Assembly: GCA_030770425.1 (NCBI GenBank)
Contig: JASJFT010000194.1
Span: forward strand, 1-64,000
DNA length: 64,000 nt
Direction of reading: 5' to 3'
From: Darksidea phi
Taxonomy: Eukaryota; Ascomycota; Dothideomycetes; Pleosporales; Lentitheciaceae
Numbering within the stretch: position 1 is the first letter of the stretch; every line of letters starts with the position of its first letter. Made by a program: the position numbers and the translations under genes. The notes beneath the pieces were generated by a model. That model was not told where the DNA came from. It was given only the letters and a program-made list of their open reading frames with translations, and did no database searches. Below are positions 1-10,993 of the stretch, in pieces.

Positions 1-282
1 AAGGTGTGGGTATAGCACCTCTACTGTGTACAAACTCCTACTGTGTTTCGTGCGGACCTTCTAAAGAGACTCCCACTGTGCAAATCCAAATCAAATAAAC
101 TTCTAGTGCACTGGGATATGTTAAAGAAAATGCATTTGTATGGAATTGCTGATAACTTTGCACAAGAAATGGACTCCTCGCTTCACACTCCAAACTCGTC
201 ACGAACCGTCTTCTTCAACCCTGCATTGCTCTCAAGCATGCTCTCACATCAAATCATGTTCAGTGTGTTAACCGTTTGCATC

Positions 283-771
283 CTAGTTCTTCTTCGACTT
301 GTTCCCCTTAGGGACCGACCTCCTCTTCTTCGCACCGTTGCACCCAGCCGCGGCGTTTCCATTAGCGTTCGTAGCGCCACTACTCGCAGCTTGAGCACCC
401 GTTATGTTCTTACCCGCAGCATCGCACTGAGCTATTACACATATTAGCTTTCATTCTCAGCGATCAGAACGAACCAACTTACTCTTCTGGTCAGCACAAG
501 CGCCCACACTCAACGTCGCATCGCCACCATTCGCTGCGTTAGCACATGCATTGAACTGCTGGTCACAGCTCCGTTGCACGGCCGCAGCAATGTTTACAAA
601 GGTGTCACCCTTGACTTGGAACGGGCGGTCGGCGTTGCCCGAATTTTCGACGGGAGTTGCTTCGATGCCACCGAGGGCGCCGGTGAAGGTTTGTAGGTTA
701 TTCTGGCGCTTGGTGGTGGGGGCGCTGAGGGCTAGCGCGAAAAGAGCGGAGGTAATGATGGTGGTCTTCAT
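283..771 (-). CDS. small secreted protein, 145 aa, two exons
   Basis: Exons 771-483 and 431-283. The first exon alone runs to a stop at 457, but a GTAAGT donor lies in frame and the sequence past the TAG acceptor at 434-432 restores Cys spacing, so I use the spliced form. The product starts with a typical signal peptide (MKTTIITSALFALALSA, residues 1-17), then a Lys-Arg pair at 21-22 that could be a Kex2 site. Cys residues sit at 69, 76, 92, 99 and 127, in the pattern SCDQQFNACANAANGG ... GACADQKTQCDAAG. The C-terminus is rich in Lys, Arg and Asn. I know similar secreted proteins of unknown function in Dothideomycetes but cannot name a Pfam family. A TATA-like element lies about 210 nt upstream. 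Function unknown; an effector or cell-wall role is only a guess. Confidence 0.75.
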
Positions 772-979
772 TTTAGTTGCTGTTGGTAGTGGTGGTGGTG
801 GTGAACGTGAATGGTTAAGTACGAGTGTATAATGGGTATTGTAAAGACTGATTAGCTGGAATAAGGAGTGACCAGACTCCGAAAGAATGTCTAGCTGCCG
901 AGGCAAGAAAAGAACGTAAGGCGAAGAGTCGAAGCGAATGTTGACTTGGATGAACGACATGAGCGTAGGTAGTCGAATA

Positions 980-985
980 CTTATA
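980..985 (-). promoter_or_regulatory. TATA-like box of the small secreted protein gene
   Basis: TATAAG on the minus strand, about 210 nt upstream of the ATG at 771. Its position would imply a leader of about 180 nt. Seen in sequence only. Confidence 0.3.
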
Positions 986-3483
986 CCAGCGAACATGCCG
1001 TCCGCATTCCAGCCCCGTTCCACGACAGTGTCCACCCCGGTCCAGCACTGACTCCTTCGCCATCCATCTCCCCGGCGCAAGCCCGTCCGAGACGGTGCAA
1101 TCGTGGACCGGTACTACAGCCGACCAACTGACTCTTGAACCCCTGGTTATGTCCTTGGATCACCCCTGTTTCAGTGAGATCCGGTGGATATTGTGAAATC
1201 AAGCTTTATAAAGGCACAAAGCTTGGTTGCGACGGACGAATGAGAAGAGCTGAAGACAAAGCCGGCTAGGAAGGGAGAATCTCGAACGTGTCTGAGGGTG
1301 GGTTTGGGGATTGCGCGATTTCTAGATCTGACGATGCATTAACGTTTCGGGTTGGGCCGTGGAGATACCGAACACGAAGCGGAGCGCCACAGCTCCCAGA
1401 GGTCTGGAAGACAGTTAAATGTGAACAACCGAGCTTCAAGTGAGAAAATGCACACACCCAGAGAGAGCTGAAGGGAAATTCCCATGCCTACGGGTACTCG
1501 AGAGGTGGTGTATCGGTTGGGTAAAACTCGATGTTGCGATCGTTCGTGTTCTGGTTCACGCTGCACCTCAACATCCCTGTCGACGATCATGCAAGTTCTG
1601 AAGCACAACGCGAAGAGGAACTAACCCCAAAATCATGGCACTGAGTTTCCACCAATACGCTCGCTAGGAGTACCGCCGCTGTTGTTACCTTAGCACGGGT
1701 TCATTCTAGCAAGAAAACGTCCCCAGGAACTTCTTTGATACGACGTCATGTCGCCAGCATCATAAGCGCGGTACCATTCTCGGGCAACCCGGCAAACACT
1801 GTGTTCATCTCCGTGAAACTGTTGTAGGCGTTCTTGAAGCGCCCATGATCCTGCTCATTTGCACCCCTCCGTCCACCGTGGGTAGGCGCGTTCGACAAAG
1901 CAGGCACGCTTGTATTGTTTCTCGAGGTTAGTCAAGCTACGCAATCCAAAGCACGAGGCATGTGTCAAGCCGCTCTGTCGGAAGCACATACGACGTGTAT
2001 TTGAGTCATGTCGTGCACTGCCATACGATATTGCGAAAAACGTTGCGAAGGAGTGCCTGCCGATAGGTCCGGGCTCCCTCCGCGTCCTGCACTTTCCAAA
2101 AAACCGCTGGACTGTACGGCGAGTCGCCTGGTAGATCCGGCCGGTTTCTCCACGCCAATTTTAGGAAGTTCTCCGGCGCTTGTAGAAATACCTTTGGGCT
2201 ATAGAGGGCGGCATCTTTTGTGTGTCCCTCCGTTACTTTGCCATCTCCAAGCTTGGTGCATGCCTTGGTGGCCTTGGGCGACAATAAAGCTTTTGAATGG
2301 AGTATTTCATTTGGTTCAACCTCTTTGCGTTATCGGGATTGTCGATCGTTTCGGTGAATATGATCCGACCATTCCTGCTCAGACACTTGATCCCATCTTC
2401 AACAGCTCGTCTCGCATGGAAGGAAGTGTGATCAGCGTGTTCCGGATGACGCCTAGCCGCGAGAATATAGCTAAGCACCAGAACATTATACACATCAACC
2501 ACCTCTCTGAATTGATATAACTTATGGCAGCTACAGCGATGCTCCAGGTCCAGTTTTCCATAGTCATGATAGTCCCCGAGTTGCCATGCATTCGAAGTAT
2601 TAGACACAGTAGTTCATGGGTCTGCTTCTCCGGGTATCTCCTCTTTGATCCCTTTGGTACTAGGGTCATTCTCCTTCTCCATGCGAAACCACACAGCTCC
2701 CTATAAAAACGCAAACCGAGCGAGAATTGCGCACATGAGTTTTCGTCGCTAGCGCAATGGCTAATGATTGCGCGAAGGTAATCATCGTAGATCGGTCCTT
2801 CGATCCTCAGTGCCCATTTGGCCCGTGCACGAAGCCACACTCTCCCTCTTATTCCTCTCTCTCATTGTAAGTCAGCCTACAAGTCAGTCATCAACGTTCT
2901 CATACAATAGTTCCTGGAACCCTTAGGTTAATCAACTTTGTAGAGGCTACATGCTATATAGCAGCTCGCATCTTGCTCAAAAGTGAACGACTACAGCAAA
3001 GCTTTGGTCCTGGGCATCAATGGATCGCACTGTTTCAAAATGAAATGTTATAACAATTCTAATGGCTTAAAGAAAACAATTACCATCTAGTCATTCGAAA
3101 GAACTGATACAAATCTTGAAAGGCAATTCCAAACCATGTCAGGTCCCGCTACCTTGGTATTGCCCGGGTACCATTGCGACCACCCCTCCCACGCTCCTCA
3201 ACGTCATCGGCCTAGGCTCTAGCTTTAGTGCAGTAACTAAGCCCAAGTTGTCGACATCGCTCCCCTCAATCACGAAGATGATGTTTTCCCGGATTTATCC
3301 TCGTCCCAAGAAATGCCATGGACGCGCTAGTGCCAGGAAAGGAAGCTGAAGATGGAGCACCCTATCTCCTCATGCAGAAGGCTGACATCCATATCGCAAG
3401 GAAGCCATGGGAGGGGAAGTGGGTGCCCGCGTCTTCAAATGGCGTTACCGGAGCCAAGAGCGTTGATGACGCAGAGAGGCGGG

Positions 3484-3491
3484 TATTTAAG
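3484..3491 (+). promoter_or_regulatory. TATA-like box of the carboxypeptidase gene
   Basis: TATTTAAG on the plus strand, about 50 nt upstream of the ATG at 3539. The distance suits a short leader. Confidence 0.4.
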
Positions 3492-3538
3492 AGGGATGGA
3501 GAGCGCTGTTGAGTTGAGTTCCACGATCATTTAGCAAG

Positions 3539-4900
3539 ATGCGGTTTCTACTCCTTACTTTCACATTGGTGTCGCTCGTTGCGGGCGGCATTATTCCTAG
3601 CGAAAGCCCTACCTCCTACGATGGCTACAGGGTTTACCGCGTGAAGACCGGCAAGCAGTTGTCGGTTGTAAAAGAGAAGCTATCATCTTTCCAGTTCTCC
3701 ACCTGGAATCACGATTTCGACCGGAACATCGATCTCGTCCTTTCGCCCGACCAAATCCCCGCTTTCGAGGCGCTAGGTCTAAACTCCAAATGTTTGCATG
3801 AGGATCTCGGTGCTTCAATTGCGGCAGAGTCGAAGGTGAAGACGCATTGGAAGCGTCAAACAAATGGATCAACCTCGTGGTTCGATTCTTACCATCCCTA
3901 CGAAGAGCATATTGAGTACTTTAAGGAGTTGCACGCCGCTTTTCCGAACCACTCCGAGTGGATCTCTTCAGGAACATCCTATGAGGGACGGGATATCTAT
4001 GGGCTGCACTTGTGGGGCGCTGATGGACCCGGAAAGCCTGCTGTGTTATACCATGGTACTGTTCACGCTCGGGAATGGATATCGGCGCCAGTTGTTGAAT
4101 ACCTCACCACAAAGTTGGTTGAGGGCTACAAAGCCGGGGATAACGTCACCCAAGCTTTCCTCAACAGCTACGATTTCTTCATCCTCCCCTTTGTAAACCC
4201 CGATGGTACGTCTCCCTCTCTTCAACCGCCCGTGCACTACACTAATAACGCCGCAGGCTTCGTCTACTCTCAAACTACCGAACGCCTCTGGCGCAAGAAC
4301 CGCCAGCCTGGGCCCGGGAACAGCACGTGCTACGGACGCGACATCAACCGCAACTGGGAGTTCGGCTGGGACGCCAACAACCGTGGCGCCTCTACAGACC
4401 CCTGCTCGCAAACCTACAAGGGCGAAGCGCCCTCCGACACGCCTGAAAACCAAGGCCTCGACAAGCTAGTGCGCAAGTTGCGAGATGGACCAGGTATCAA
4501 GCTGTTCATCGACTGGCACAGTTACGGCCAATATATCCTCTCTCCCTATGGTTACAACGAAACCTTGTACGCGCCTGAACTAGGCAAATGGACCGCCACC
4601 GCAAGTTTAATGAGCCAAGCCATTCGTGATAGCTCTGCTGCACGTACTACATTCACCTTTGGGGCAAGTGGTGCGACATTGTACACAACTACGGGTAGTG
4701 CACCTGATCACGTATACCAGGTTGGTGGTGCGGACTTCTCGTACACTATTGAGCTGAGAGATACGGGCGATTTTGGGTTTGTGTTGCCGCCTGAGTTGAT
4801 CCGGGCGACGGTGGAGGAGCAGTGGGTTGGGCAGCAGGTATTGTTGACTTTGTTAGATGAGGTGTTCTTTGATGGGGAGGGGCCGGCTATCTTCTTTTGA
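3539..4900 (+). CDS. secreted zinc metallocarboxypeptidase, M14A family
   Basis: Exons 3539-4205 and 4257-4900, giving 436 aa. Releases C-terminal amino acids from peptides outside the cell. The signal peptide covers about residues 1-16. A propeptide of about 90 residues follows and ends near KRQTNGSTSWFDSYHPYEE. The zinc site is visible: HAREW gives His176 and Glu179, and the third ligand is His310 in FIDWHSYGQ. The catalytic Glu388 lies in TIELRDTGDFGF. The substrate-site block around INRNWEFGWD is also present. The 51-nt intron at 4206-4256 is a multiple of three and has no stop, so the frame reads straight through it. Removing it restores VNPDGFVYSQTTERLWRKNR, the family-conserved run, so I accept the splice. 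Length fits fungal M14A proenzymes. Confidence 0.93.
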   Translation: MRFLLLTFTLVSLVAGGIIPSESPTSYDGYRVYRVKTGKQLSVVKEKLSSFQFSTWNHDFDRNIDLVLSPDQIPAFEALGLNSKCLHEDLGASIAAESKVKTHWKRQTNGSTSWFDSYHPYEEHIEYFKELHAAFPNHSEWISSGTSYEGRDIYGLHLWGADGPGKPAVLYHGTVHAREWISAPVVEYLTTKLVEGYKAGDNVTQAFLNSYDFFILPFVNPDGTSPSLQPPVHYTNNAAGFVYSQTTERLWRKNRQPGPGNSTCYGRDINRNWEFGWDANNRGASTDPCSQTYKGEAPSDTPENQGLDKLVRKLRDGPGIKLFIDWHSYGQYILSPYGYNETLYAPELGKWTATASLMSQAIRDSSAARTTFTFGASGATLYTTTGSAPDHVYQVGGADFSYTIELRDTGDFGFVLPPELIRATVEEQWVGQQVLLTLLDEVFFDGEGPAIFF

Positions 4901-6118
4901 GGACAGTGAAAAGAATTTCCATAAAGATAGGGAGAAGAATGCATTGAGAACCACGATAGTTGCGATATTTTCCACGATGGTAATGAGATGCTGATTAGAC
5001 CAATAGTACACATTCAACACCAAAGGCTCCATAGCGTTACGTTTAGTACTTACGATATCTAAGATCTCACGGATGATTTGCTGTGAGCGAGGGACAAAGG
5101 ATGAATAAAGGGAAGTGGCAGATCAACCACTTAAGCCTGTTCTTGGGTAAGTGTTGAGCAATAGCACGGGGTGACGTGCGAATTTCGCGTTGCCCCATTA
5201 GGGTAGTCTCGAGTATCGTACCACCTCAGATAAGTGCTCGTAGCACTGGTGGAACATTGGCACACACGCACACACACACGCCCGCGGGCTTTACTCCTGG
5301 CCTCGTAACAAACACTTACACCGACTTTGTGACGCTCGCTCTACTCACGCAAACCACTCATCCGTCAGTCACGGAAAAGGCTAACAAGTATGGCGGGCAC
5401 ATGCACGCGCATACGCGGGTCAAAGAATAAGATATGCAGGAGACCTTTGGATCCAGTAAAGGACGTGACCGACAAAGGGAAGCCATTCAAGAATTGTCAG
5501 AGATGTCGGGAAAGACGCCTGGTAAGGCCTAGCAGCCTCTTTTTCATTTTATCTCCTGTATAACCCCAGAATAAGGGAGACAACAAAAGAATCCGCGAAC
5601 GTGAAGAAACAGGCGGTACATTGAACTGGGTGCGACATTGCAATACCACAACTCTGATAGAACGGCTCGGAATTCCTTTCATCCATACACGCAGAGGCCC
5701 AATTGTCACGGTTAAATATACCTCTATTCTTAGGAGCAGAAGGTTAGCCTTTTGTTCGCGATAAACTGAGTATGTGGAGGAATGTGATGAAAATGGATAA
5801 GAGGGATGCGCAATCAATAGCCAAAAATCCTTCGAGCCAAAAATCCAAAGATGATGCGTATCCATGCTAAGGAAATTGCAAAAAATCATCGAGAAAGACA
5901 TCGCAACGGCCACGAAGCACGATTAAAGCGAAAGATTCCAGAACTTTCTTGCTTTGATGCCACTGTAACTCCGTCACCGGGACCCTCACACCGGCATGAA
6001 TGTTGGACTAAATCTTGGGCTCGCTACAGAGATGGTGATGTGAATCCTAGCCGTGCCCTCTTTCTAAACGGAAGGACTATACCAACAGTGCAAACCACTC
6101 TTCGCAAGTCGCGGCGTC
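4901..6118. other. intergenic, convergent 3' ends
   Basis: Lies between the 3' ends of the carboxypeptidase and the minus-strand secreted orphan. It holds a short CA-rich microsatellite near 5260-5281 and nothing else I can support. Confidence 0.6.
5260..5281. repeat. short imperfect (CA)n microsatellite
   Basis: About 22 bases of alternating CA with one G interruption. A simple repeat with no evident role. Confidence 0.7.
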
Positions 6119-7149
6119 TCAACCAATGATATTTCCTTTCTCGTCCCAGCAGCTAGCGGAAGTAGTTATGTCGGTGTCCATCGCATCGCTAAACATCTTT
6201 GCGGCTTTTGATTCGTAGAATTTCAGGGTTCTCGCTTTGCTATGCTTGCAGCCGCCAACTTGTTCATCAGTCTTGCCGTTGAATTGGACATGCACAACCA
6301 TCCAGGCTCTAGCATCAAGCATCACCAGGACAAACTCCGGTACTCTGCAGTACACTACCCCCTTTTTGTTCTTGAAGTCCCGGGTGGAACAATTGTCGTT
6401 CTCCTCCATTTGGGTCGAGTATATGCCGGGAATGAGCTCCATCTAGATCATAAATCAGCTCATAGTGCTAGTTCGCAAACAGTAAGAACTTACAAAGGCT
6501 TCCCGCAGACTCTCATGGCCCGCAGGGATGTACACCAATGGGACGTTTACTTTCAACCAGCCGCCTCCATCCCAATTCCCCTTACTAGCGAAGCCGGTGT
6601 ATTGAATCCGGTGATCGTCCAGCCCTTTCGGACACGCATTGTGGCCCACCGTACCAGGCGGACATGCCTCCCCAATTTTGTGGTGGAGCTCATCCCACAA
6701 AAACTGAGCGGCCATCGTACCAACGTGCTGCAGCCTACCTCCCCAGTACATTTTGAGATGGCGTTCTTTTGGGCCTCGAGCGACGATGCGCTCATTAATG
6801 ATCGCGGACGCATCGGAGAACATATTGATGAACGCTTCGGCGCTGGCGACGTGGGATAGAGGAATGCCCCTTTTTCTGCCATCCTTGCCGCATGCAATGG
6901 ACTTTTCGACAGACCCGCCTTTCAGAAGATGGACATGCGTGGCCGGAAAATCATCGCACGAGGCCTCGGGCATAGAGGTTTCGCGATGAGAGAGCGCTAG
7001 CTGGGTATTATCTAATCCGGTTAATGGAAATCGGAACGGCAGAGCAGATAAGCGTACATACCATGCTTGTTAACCTTTGCGGTATCAGTTGCAACAGCAA
7101 GATTCACCGCGGCAAGCACGCCAATGAGAAGAGTGAGTATGAAATTCAT
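6119..7149 (-). CDS. secreted orphan protein, 304 aa
   Basis: Exons 7149-7062, 6996-6494 and 6442-6119; all junctions keep frame (phases 1 and 0). The first exon encodes a clear signal peptide, MNFILTLLIGVLAAVNLAVA (residues 1-20), and little more, so a model starting in the second exon would miss secretion. The rest is a globular domain with scattered Cys (EASCDD, SIACGKDG, GEACPPGTVGHNACPKG, ENDNCSTRD, VVYCRVPEF, QVGGCKHSK, SASCWDEKG). No transmembrane segment follows the signal. I do not recognise the family, and no catalytic motif is evident. A TATA box stands about 80 nt upstream. It is probably an extracellular protein restricted to a fungal clade. Confidence 0.75.
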
Positions 7150-8228
7150 TATGCCTTTCGGAGAACGAAGGAGTGGTTGAGAGTGTCGAGGTTGAGGTGG
7201 TTGAGAAAGAGCGCGCGTCTGGAGAATGTTATATAAACTCCGCAAACCTGACGTTGGCAGAGGTTGAAAAAGAGGGCGTTTAGAGTTTGGTTGCCCTCGA
7301 TACGCGATGATTGCAAATATCTGTCGAATTTGGTCGCATGATATCACTCGACCATTTACAATGAAGAGCATTGTATGACGTCGAGGTCGGGGAGCGCAAT
7401 GGTATAAGAGCCACCGTAGTGGAGATCCGTTCAAATTTGAATGTTGCTCAGTAGATATATGGTATGAAATTGTCCGACTCTTAATAGCGTCGACCCGAAA
7501 ACACCTCCCCGAAACTATCTCGGTTTGCAGTTTGTTGGTCGATCGAATGAGCAGTGTACAGGAGGAATACATACCTCCCTATCCGTAGCCCGCTCTCCAT
7601 AATTCTTCTCTCCGATCCACTAAACTCTATATCTGCGAAGCTCTGTACTCACGCTCATCCACACATCTGCTTGACATCTCTTTATGAATACCGAGCTGCC
7701 TGTACTCTCCACGAGCAATCGCCGAAGCCACAATGATGCGGTCTCAGTCTAATAAGAGATTTTATAGTATAACCCTAATGTCCCTCCGGCACGCATGACG
7801 TGGTTGGAACAAAGCCTCACCGCGCCATCGAGCCTACTTTGCTAGAGAGTTCGACTATACATGTCGCCACGCCATAATGTAATCCCACGCATGAGCTCAT
7901 ACAGCATATGCATAGAGGGCGATTGGGGATGCGTAGTAGCCCAATTGTAAAATTGTTGGGGGGTGAACAAAATTGCACAGTCCCGCGTCGTGGAAGCACG
8001 TGCGAACCGTGAGAGGATAGCCGCGCTAGCGCCCAAAGCGATCTAGCGCGTTTGATAGAGGTACCTACTTCAAATGTTCTAGCTGGCATCGAAGCCTTCA
8101 TAGTGAACGTTTCAACGTCACCCTGTCGTCTATGTTTAAATTTTTTACTTGGGTTGCTAGATTGTGGTCGAGGAACACATCTCGACCGCCTCTACTCTGA
8201 GTGTCCACGAGCAGTCTTCCGAACCGCT
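7150..8228. other. intergenic, 1.1 kb
   Basis: Upstream region of the secreted orphan and 3' flank of the MFS gene. Apart from the TATA box I see no gene or repeat. Confidence 0.6.
7229..7235 (-). promoter_or_regulatory. TATA box of the secreted orphan gene
   Basis: TATATAA on the minus strand, about 80 nt upstream of the ATG at 7149. Its placement supports the first-exon start. Confidence 0.5.
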
Positions 8229-9754
8229 CTAGTACTGATATCTATACTCAAATTGAGTGTCCTCTTCACTATTCTCCCGCCTCTTCTTATCGAGTTTCTG
8301 GTTATGCAACCACAGCAATCCAAGGAATCCCAAACAAAACACCGCTCCGGCAATTGTCAGACCAAGCCCAGTTCGAAAACCCGTAGGATAGAACGGCCGT
8401 TCCGTCTTGATGAAAACATTGGCGGCAACGAAGTTCGCACAATTACCCAATCCAAGTATGATCGCCGTGCCCACAGCCGTGCTCGCCCGGCCGCGCAAAT
8501 TATTCGTCATCCACGACGTCGTCATAGCCATCTGGATAAAAGTGCCCCCACTCATTGCGAAGAGCGAGAAGTATCGAATGCCGACGGCGAGGCCGCGGTT
8601 ATCGCTGTATACTATTTGGATAATCCAGCCAATCATGGCAAAACAGATGCCAAAGAGTATGAAGGGGAAGCGCCAGCCAATGCGGCCGGAGACCCAGCAG
8701 CCGAAGACTTGGAAGACGATTCCGGTGACCCAGACGGGGATCGTAAGCAGTTGCGCGTGGGCGGCTTTGTAGCCCATTTCAGTGAGAATGGTGGGGGTGA
8801 AGGCCGACATAGAGGCGGCTGTCATGTCGCAGCAGAAAAACATCAAGGTACTAGAGAGGTTAACGAATGACCCGGCGAACTTCGAGATTAGCGAAAGCTT
8901 ACGGAAACCAGATCTTGTAGTCTGTAAATATCTCAAACCATTTCACGGACTTTAGGTCGAGCTTCTGTTCGCCCCTGTCGCGCTTCAGCTTAGCGAGGAG
9001 ATGAGCCTTGTCCGCAGGAGAGAGTATTTTGGTCCTCTCAGGAAAGTCTGGTACAAGGATGAAAACGAGGAACGAGATTGCAACGGTGCAGAGGCCCTCA
9101 AGAATGAAGATCCATCGCCAGCCTTCCTTGCCTTGTATGCCATCCATGTTCCGGATTGCGAAGGCTAGTAGGCCACTGACGGCCGGACCGAGGACACCGA
9201 AGGTGAAGAAGCAGGCAAAGCGAAGTGACTGCTCCTTGCGAGTATAGTACTCTCCTATCAGAAACGCAGCGCCGGCCGGAAGGGTCGCCTCGAAGATACC
9301 CATCAAGAAGCGTAAAGTCAGGAGGCCGTGATATGATGCAGTGAGCCCTTGACAAGTCGAAACGATGCCGAGGATAAGCATGTTGATACCGAGGAAGATG
9401 TTGGGTCTGACGCGTGGTAAACTCATGATCAAGTTACTCGGAACCTCAACTAGTACGAACGGAATGAAGAAGATCCAGATACAGGTGTTGTAACCATTCT
9501 TGGGCATATTAAGGCTCTCCTCCAGTCCTTCAATCCTAGCATTGGCGACTACGATACGTTAATCAGATGTAGTCATGTTGGCAATGGGACTTACTGTTTG
9601 TGCGGTCCAAAAAGAGAACGGTGTAGGTGCATCCCAGAATTGGGATCAGTCGTAAATCTAGTTTAAGAACACAATTGGACCTTGGTGGCTCTGGTTCTTC
9701 GATGTTTATAATTGCCGTCGTTGACGTCGCTGGGAGGACCTTCGTGTGTGCCAT
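8229..9754 (-). CDS. MFS transporter, Dal5/ACS (allantoate permease-like) family
   Basis: Exons 9754-9595, 9548-8903 and 8850-8229, giving 475 aa. A plasma-membrane carrier of the anion:cation symporter group, whose members import organic anions such as allantoate, vitamins or nicotinate; the substrate cannot be read here. Splicing restores the family signature FLDRTNIANARIEGLEESL after TM1. Further hallmarks are FVLVEVPSNLIM, RFLMGIFEATLPAGAAFLIGEYY, the central-loop start EGWRWIFILEG, and FPTLMFFCCDMTAASMSAFTP at the second splice. About 12 hydrophobic segments fit the length. The second intron could be misread, because a readable frame continues upstream of 8850, but only the 52-nt splice ending at TAG keeps family alignment. 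Transcribed divergently from the GH92 gene across 1.24 kb. Confidence 0.9.
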
Positions 9755-10993
9755 CTCGCTTCAACGTTATTCGCTTAGTTTAAGAAGCGGGAGAGGGTCT
9801 GTGGTTGCGCTCCGATAGTTGGTTACGGTACGGCGTTGTGGAGTTCAGCGGCCGCCGAACTAATAGTCTTTCGTGATAGATCGGACTATCCGTGTGAGAG
9901 TGCTGGCACAAGGGTCGGCTGAACAATTGACTCGGGTGTCGCCTCGTAGCCCCGCTGTGGATCTTGTTGGAATCACGGAGGAAGTGGGCGTAAGGGTTGA
10001 GATGAAGGAGCCATGCCGGCCAGCTGATTAACAGTTTCTGCCATTGCGGAGTCAATGCGTTCGCTGGCTAGTGGAACTATAGCGGAAACTCTTGCGGAAC
10101 TATGGCGGAACTAGGCCAGCCACGATCGATGTTCTCAATGGCCTCCCTCTCACACTCCGCCACTCCACAGGCGATACAGGCGGTTTGGCGGTCGCATGGC
10201 GTCTGTCGCATTACCTGGCACTGCAGCCTTCTTGCCAAAGACGGTATTATTCGCCTACCTGATGCAAAAAGTGCGCTGAGCAGTCGGAGTTGTGGATGGA
10301 TGATAGCAGCTGTCCAGCCCAAGCGAGGCACTGGGGCCAGGCCGAGCACCATGCTGAGACTATGCTAGCACGTGGGGGAGTGCCGAACCAAACTTCGCAA
10401 TTACTTGCTTTTTCTCACAACTCTCCCAAACCATGTTCACCTTCTAACAGCCCCCTCCCTGAACAGGTTATTAGCGCGTTCGGTGGGGCGAGGCCTGTGC
10501 ATGGAACTTGCGAGAATCAGATACCTTGTTTTATAAGCACTTTGTTAGTACCTAGAGGTACCAAACTCCGCGCTCTTCCTCCACAATACTCAAACCACCA
10601 AATTGCCGCCTCAGATATAGACCCTCAGAGAAGGATAGCCCACAATATATTACTATATAAAGTACAGGGAAAACGGCATAGCTCATACATCGGTGCACCT
10701 CCGGAGAACCGCGCTACCAACCCGTTCAGGGAGGGGATTTGTATTATCATCGGTTCACAATTGATACAAGCACTAGGACCTGCCAAATGCGCAGTCCCAA
10801 CAGTGTGGAAGCCGTTGCAACTGCGGGGAAGGTGATGACATCTGACTTTTTCCCCGCACGGTAGTGATCCTACCCATGCAGCGTCGCGTCATATACAGCT
10901 GGCTGCATCCTATTTACGATGTGAAGCTTTCCACACCATCGCACCCGAGGTGACGTCCGATGTCCATTTTGCGTTGTCGACCACATTTCGACC
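9755..10993. promoter_or_regulatory. divergent intergenic region, MFS transporter / GH92
   Basis: The 1.24 kb separates two start codons pointing away from each other, so it carries both promoters. A cluster of short GGAAC/CGGAA repeats lies at 10071-10114. A TATATAA-like element lies near 10653, rather far (about 340 nt) from the GH92 ATG. Open frames here (for example 10290-10835) lack any family resemblance. Confidence 0.45.

Larger units (their letters stand above)
772..3538. other. gene-poor stretch, 2.8 kb
   Basis: No convincing gene. Frames of 100-150 codons at 2233-2607 and 2379-2840 on the minus strand overlap each other, lack known motifs and have no clear splice partners; they could be remnants of a decayed gene. 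The last 60 bases hold the promoter of the carboxypeptidase gene. Confidence 0.5.

Noticed and set aside
2746..2820. tRNA-like stretch with a D-arm-like TAGCGCAATGGCTAATGA and a later TTCGA
   Set aside because: The T-arm does not fold with normal spacing, and no acceptor stem pairs. Chance resemblance.
2233..2840. Two overlapping minus-strand frames as a possible TPR or NLR gene
   Set aside because: No repeat register or known motif can be followed, and no splice joins them sensibly.
8052..8870. 272-codon plus-strand frame
   Set aside because: Antisense shadow of the third MFS exon; no motif of its own.
10290..10835. 181-codon plus-strand frame upstream of GH92
   Set aside because: Low-quality composition, no family resemblance, and lies in a divergent promoter region.
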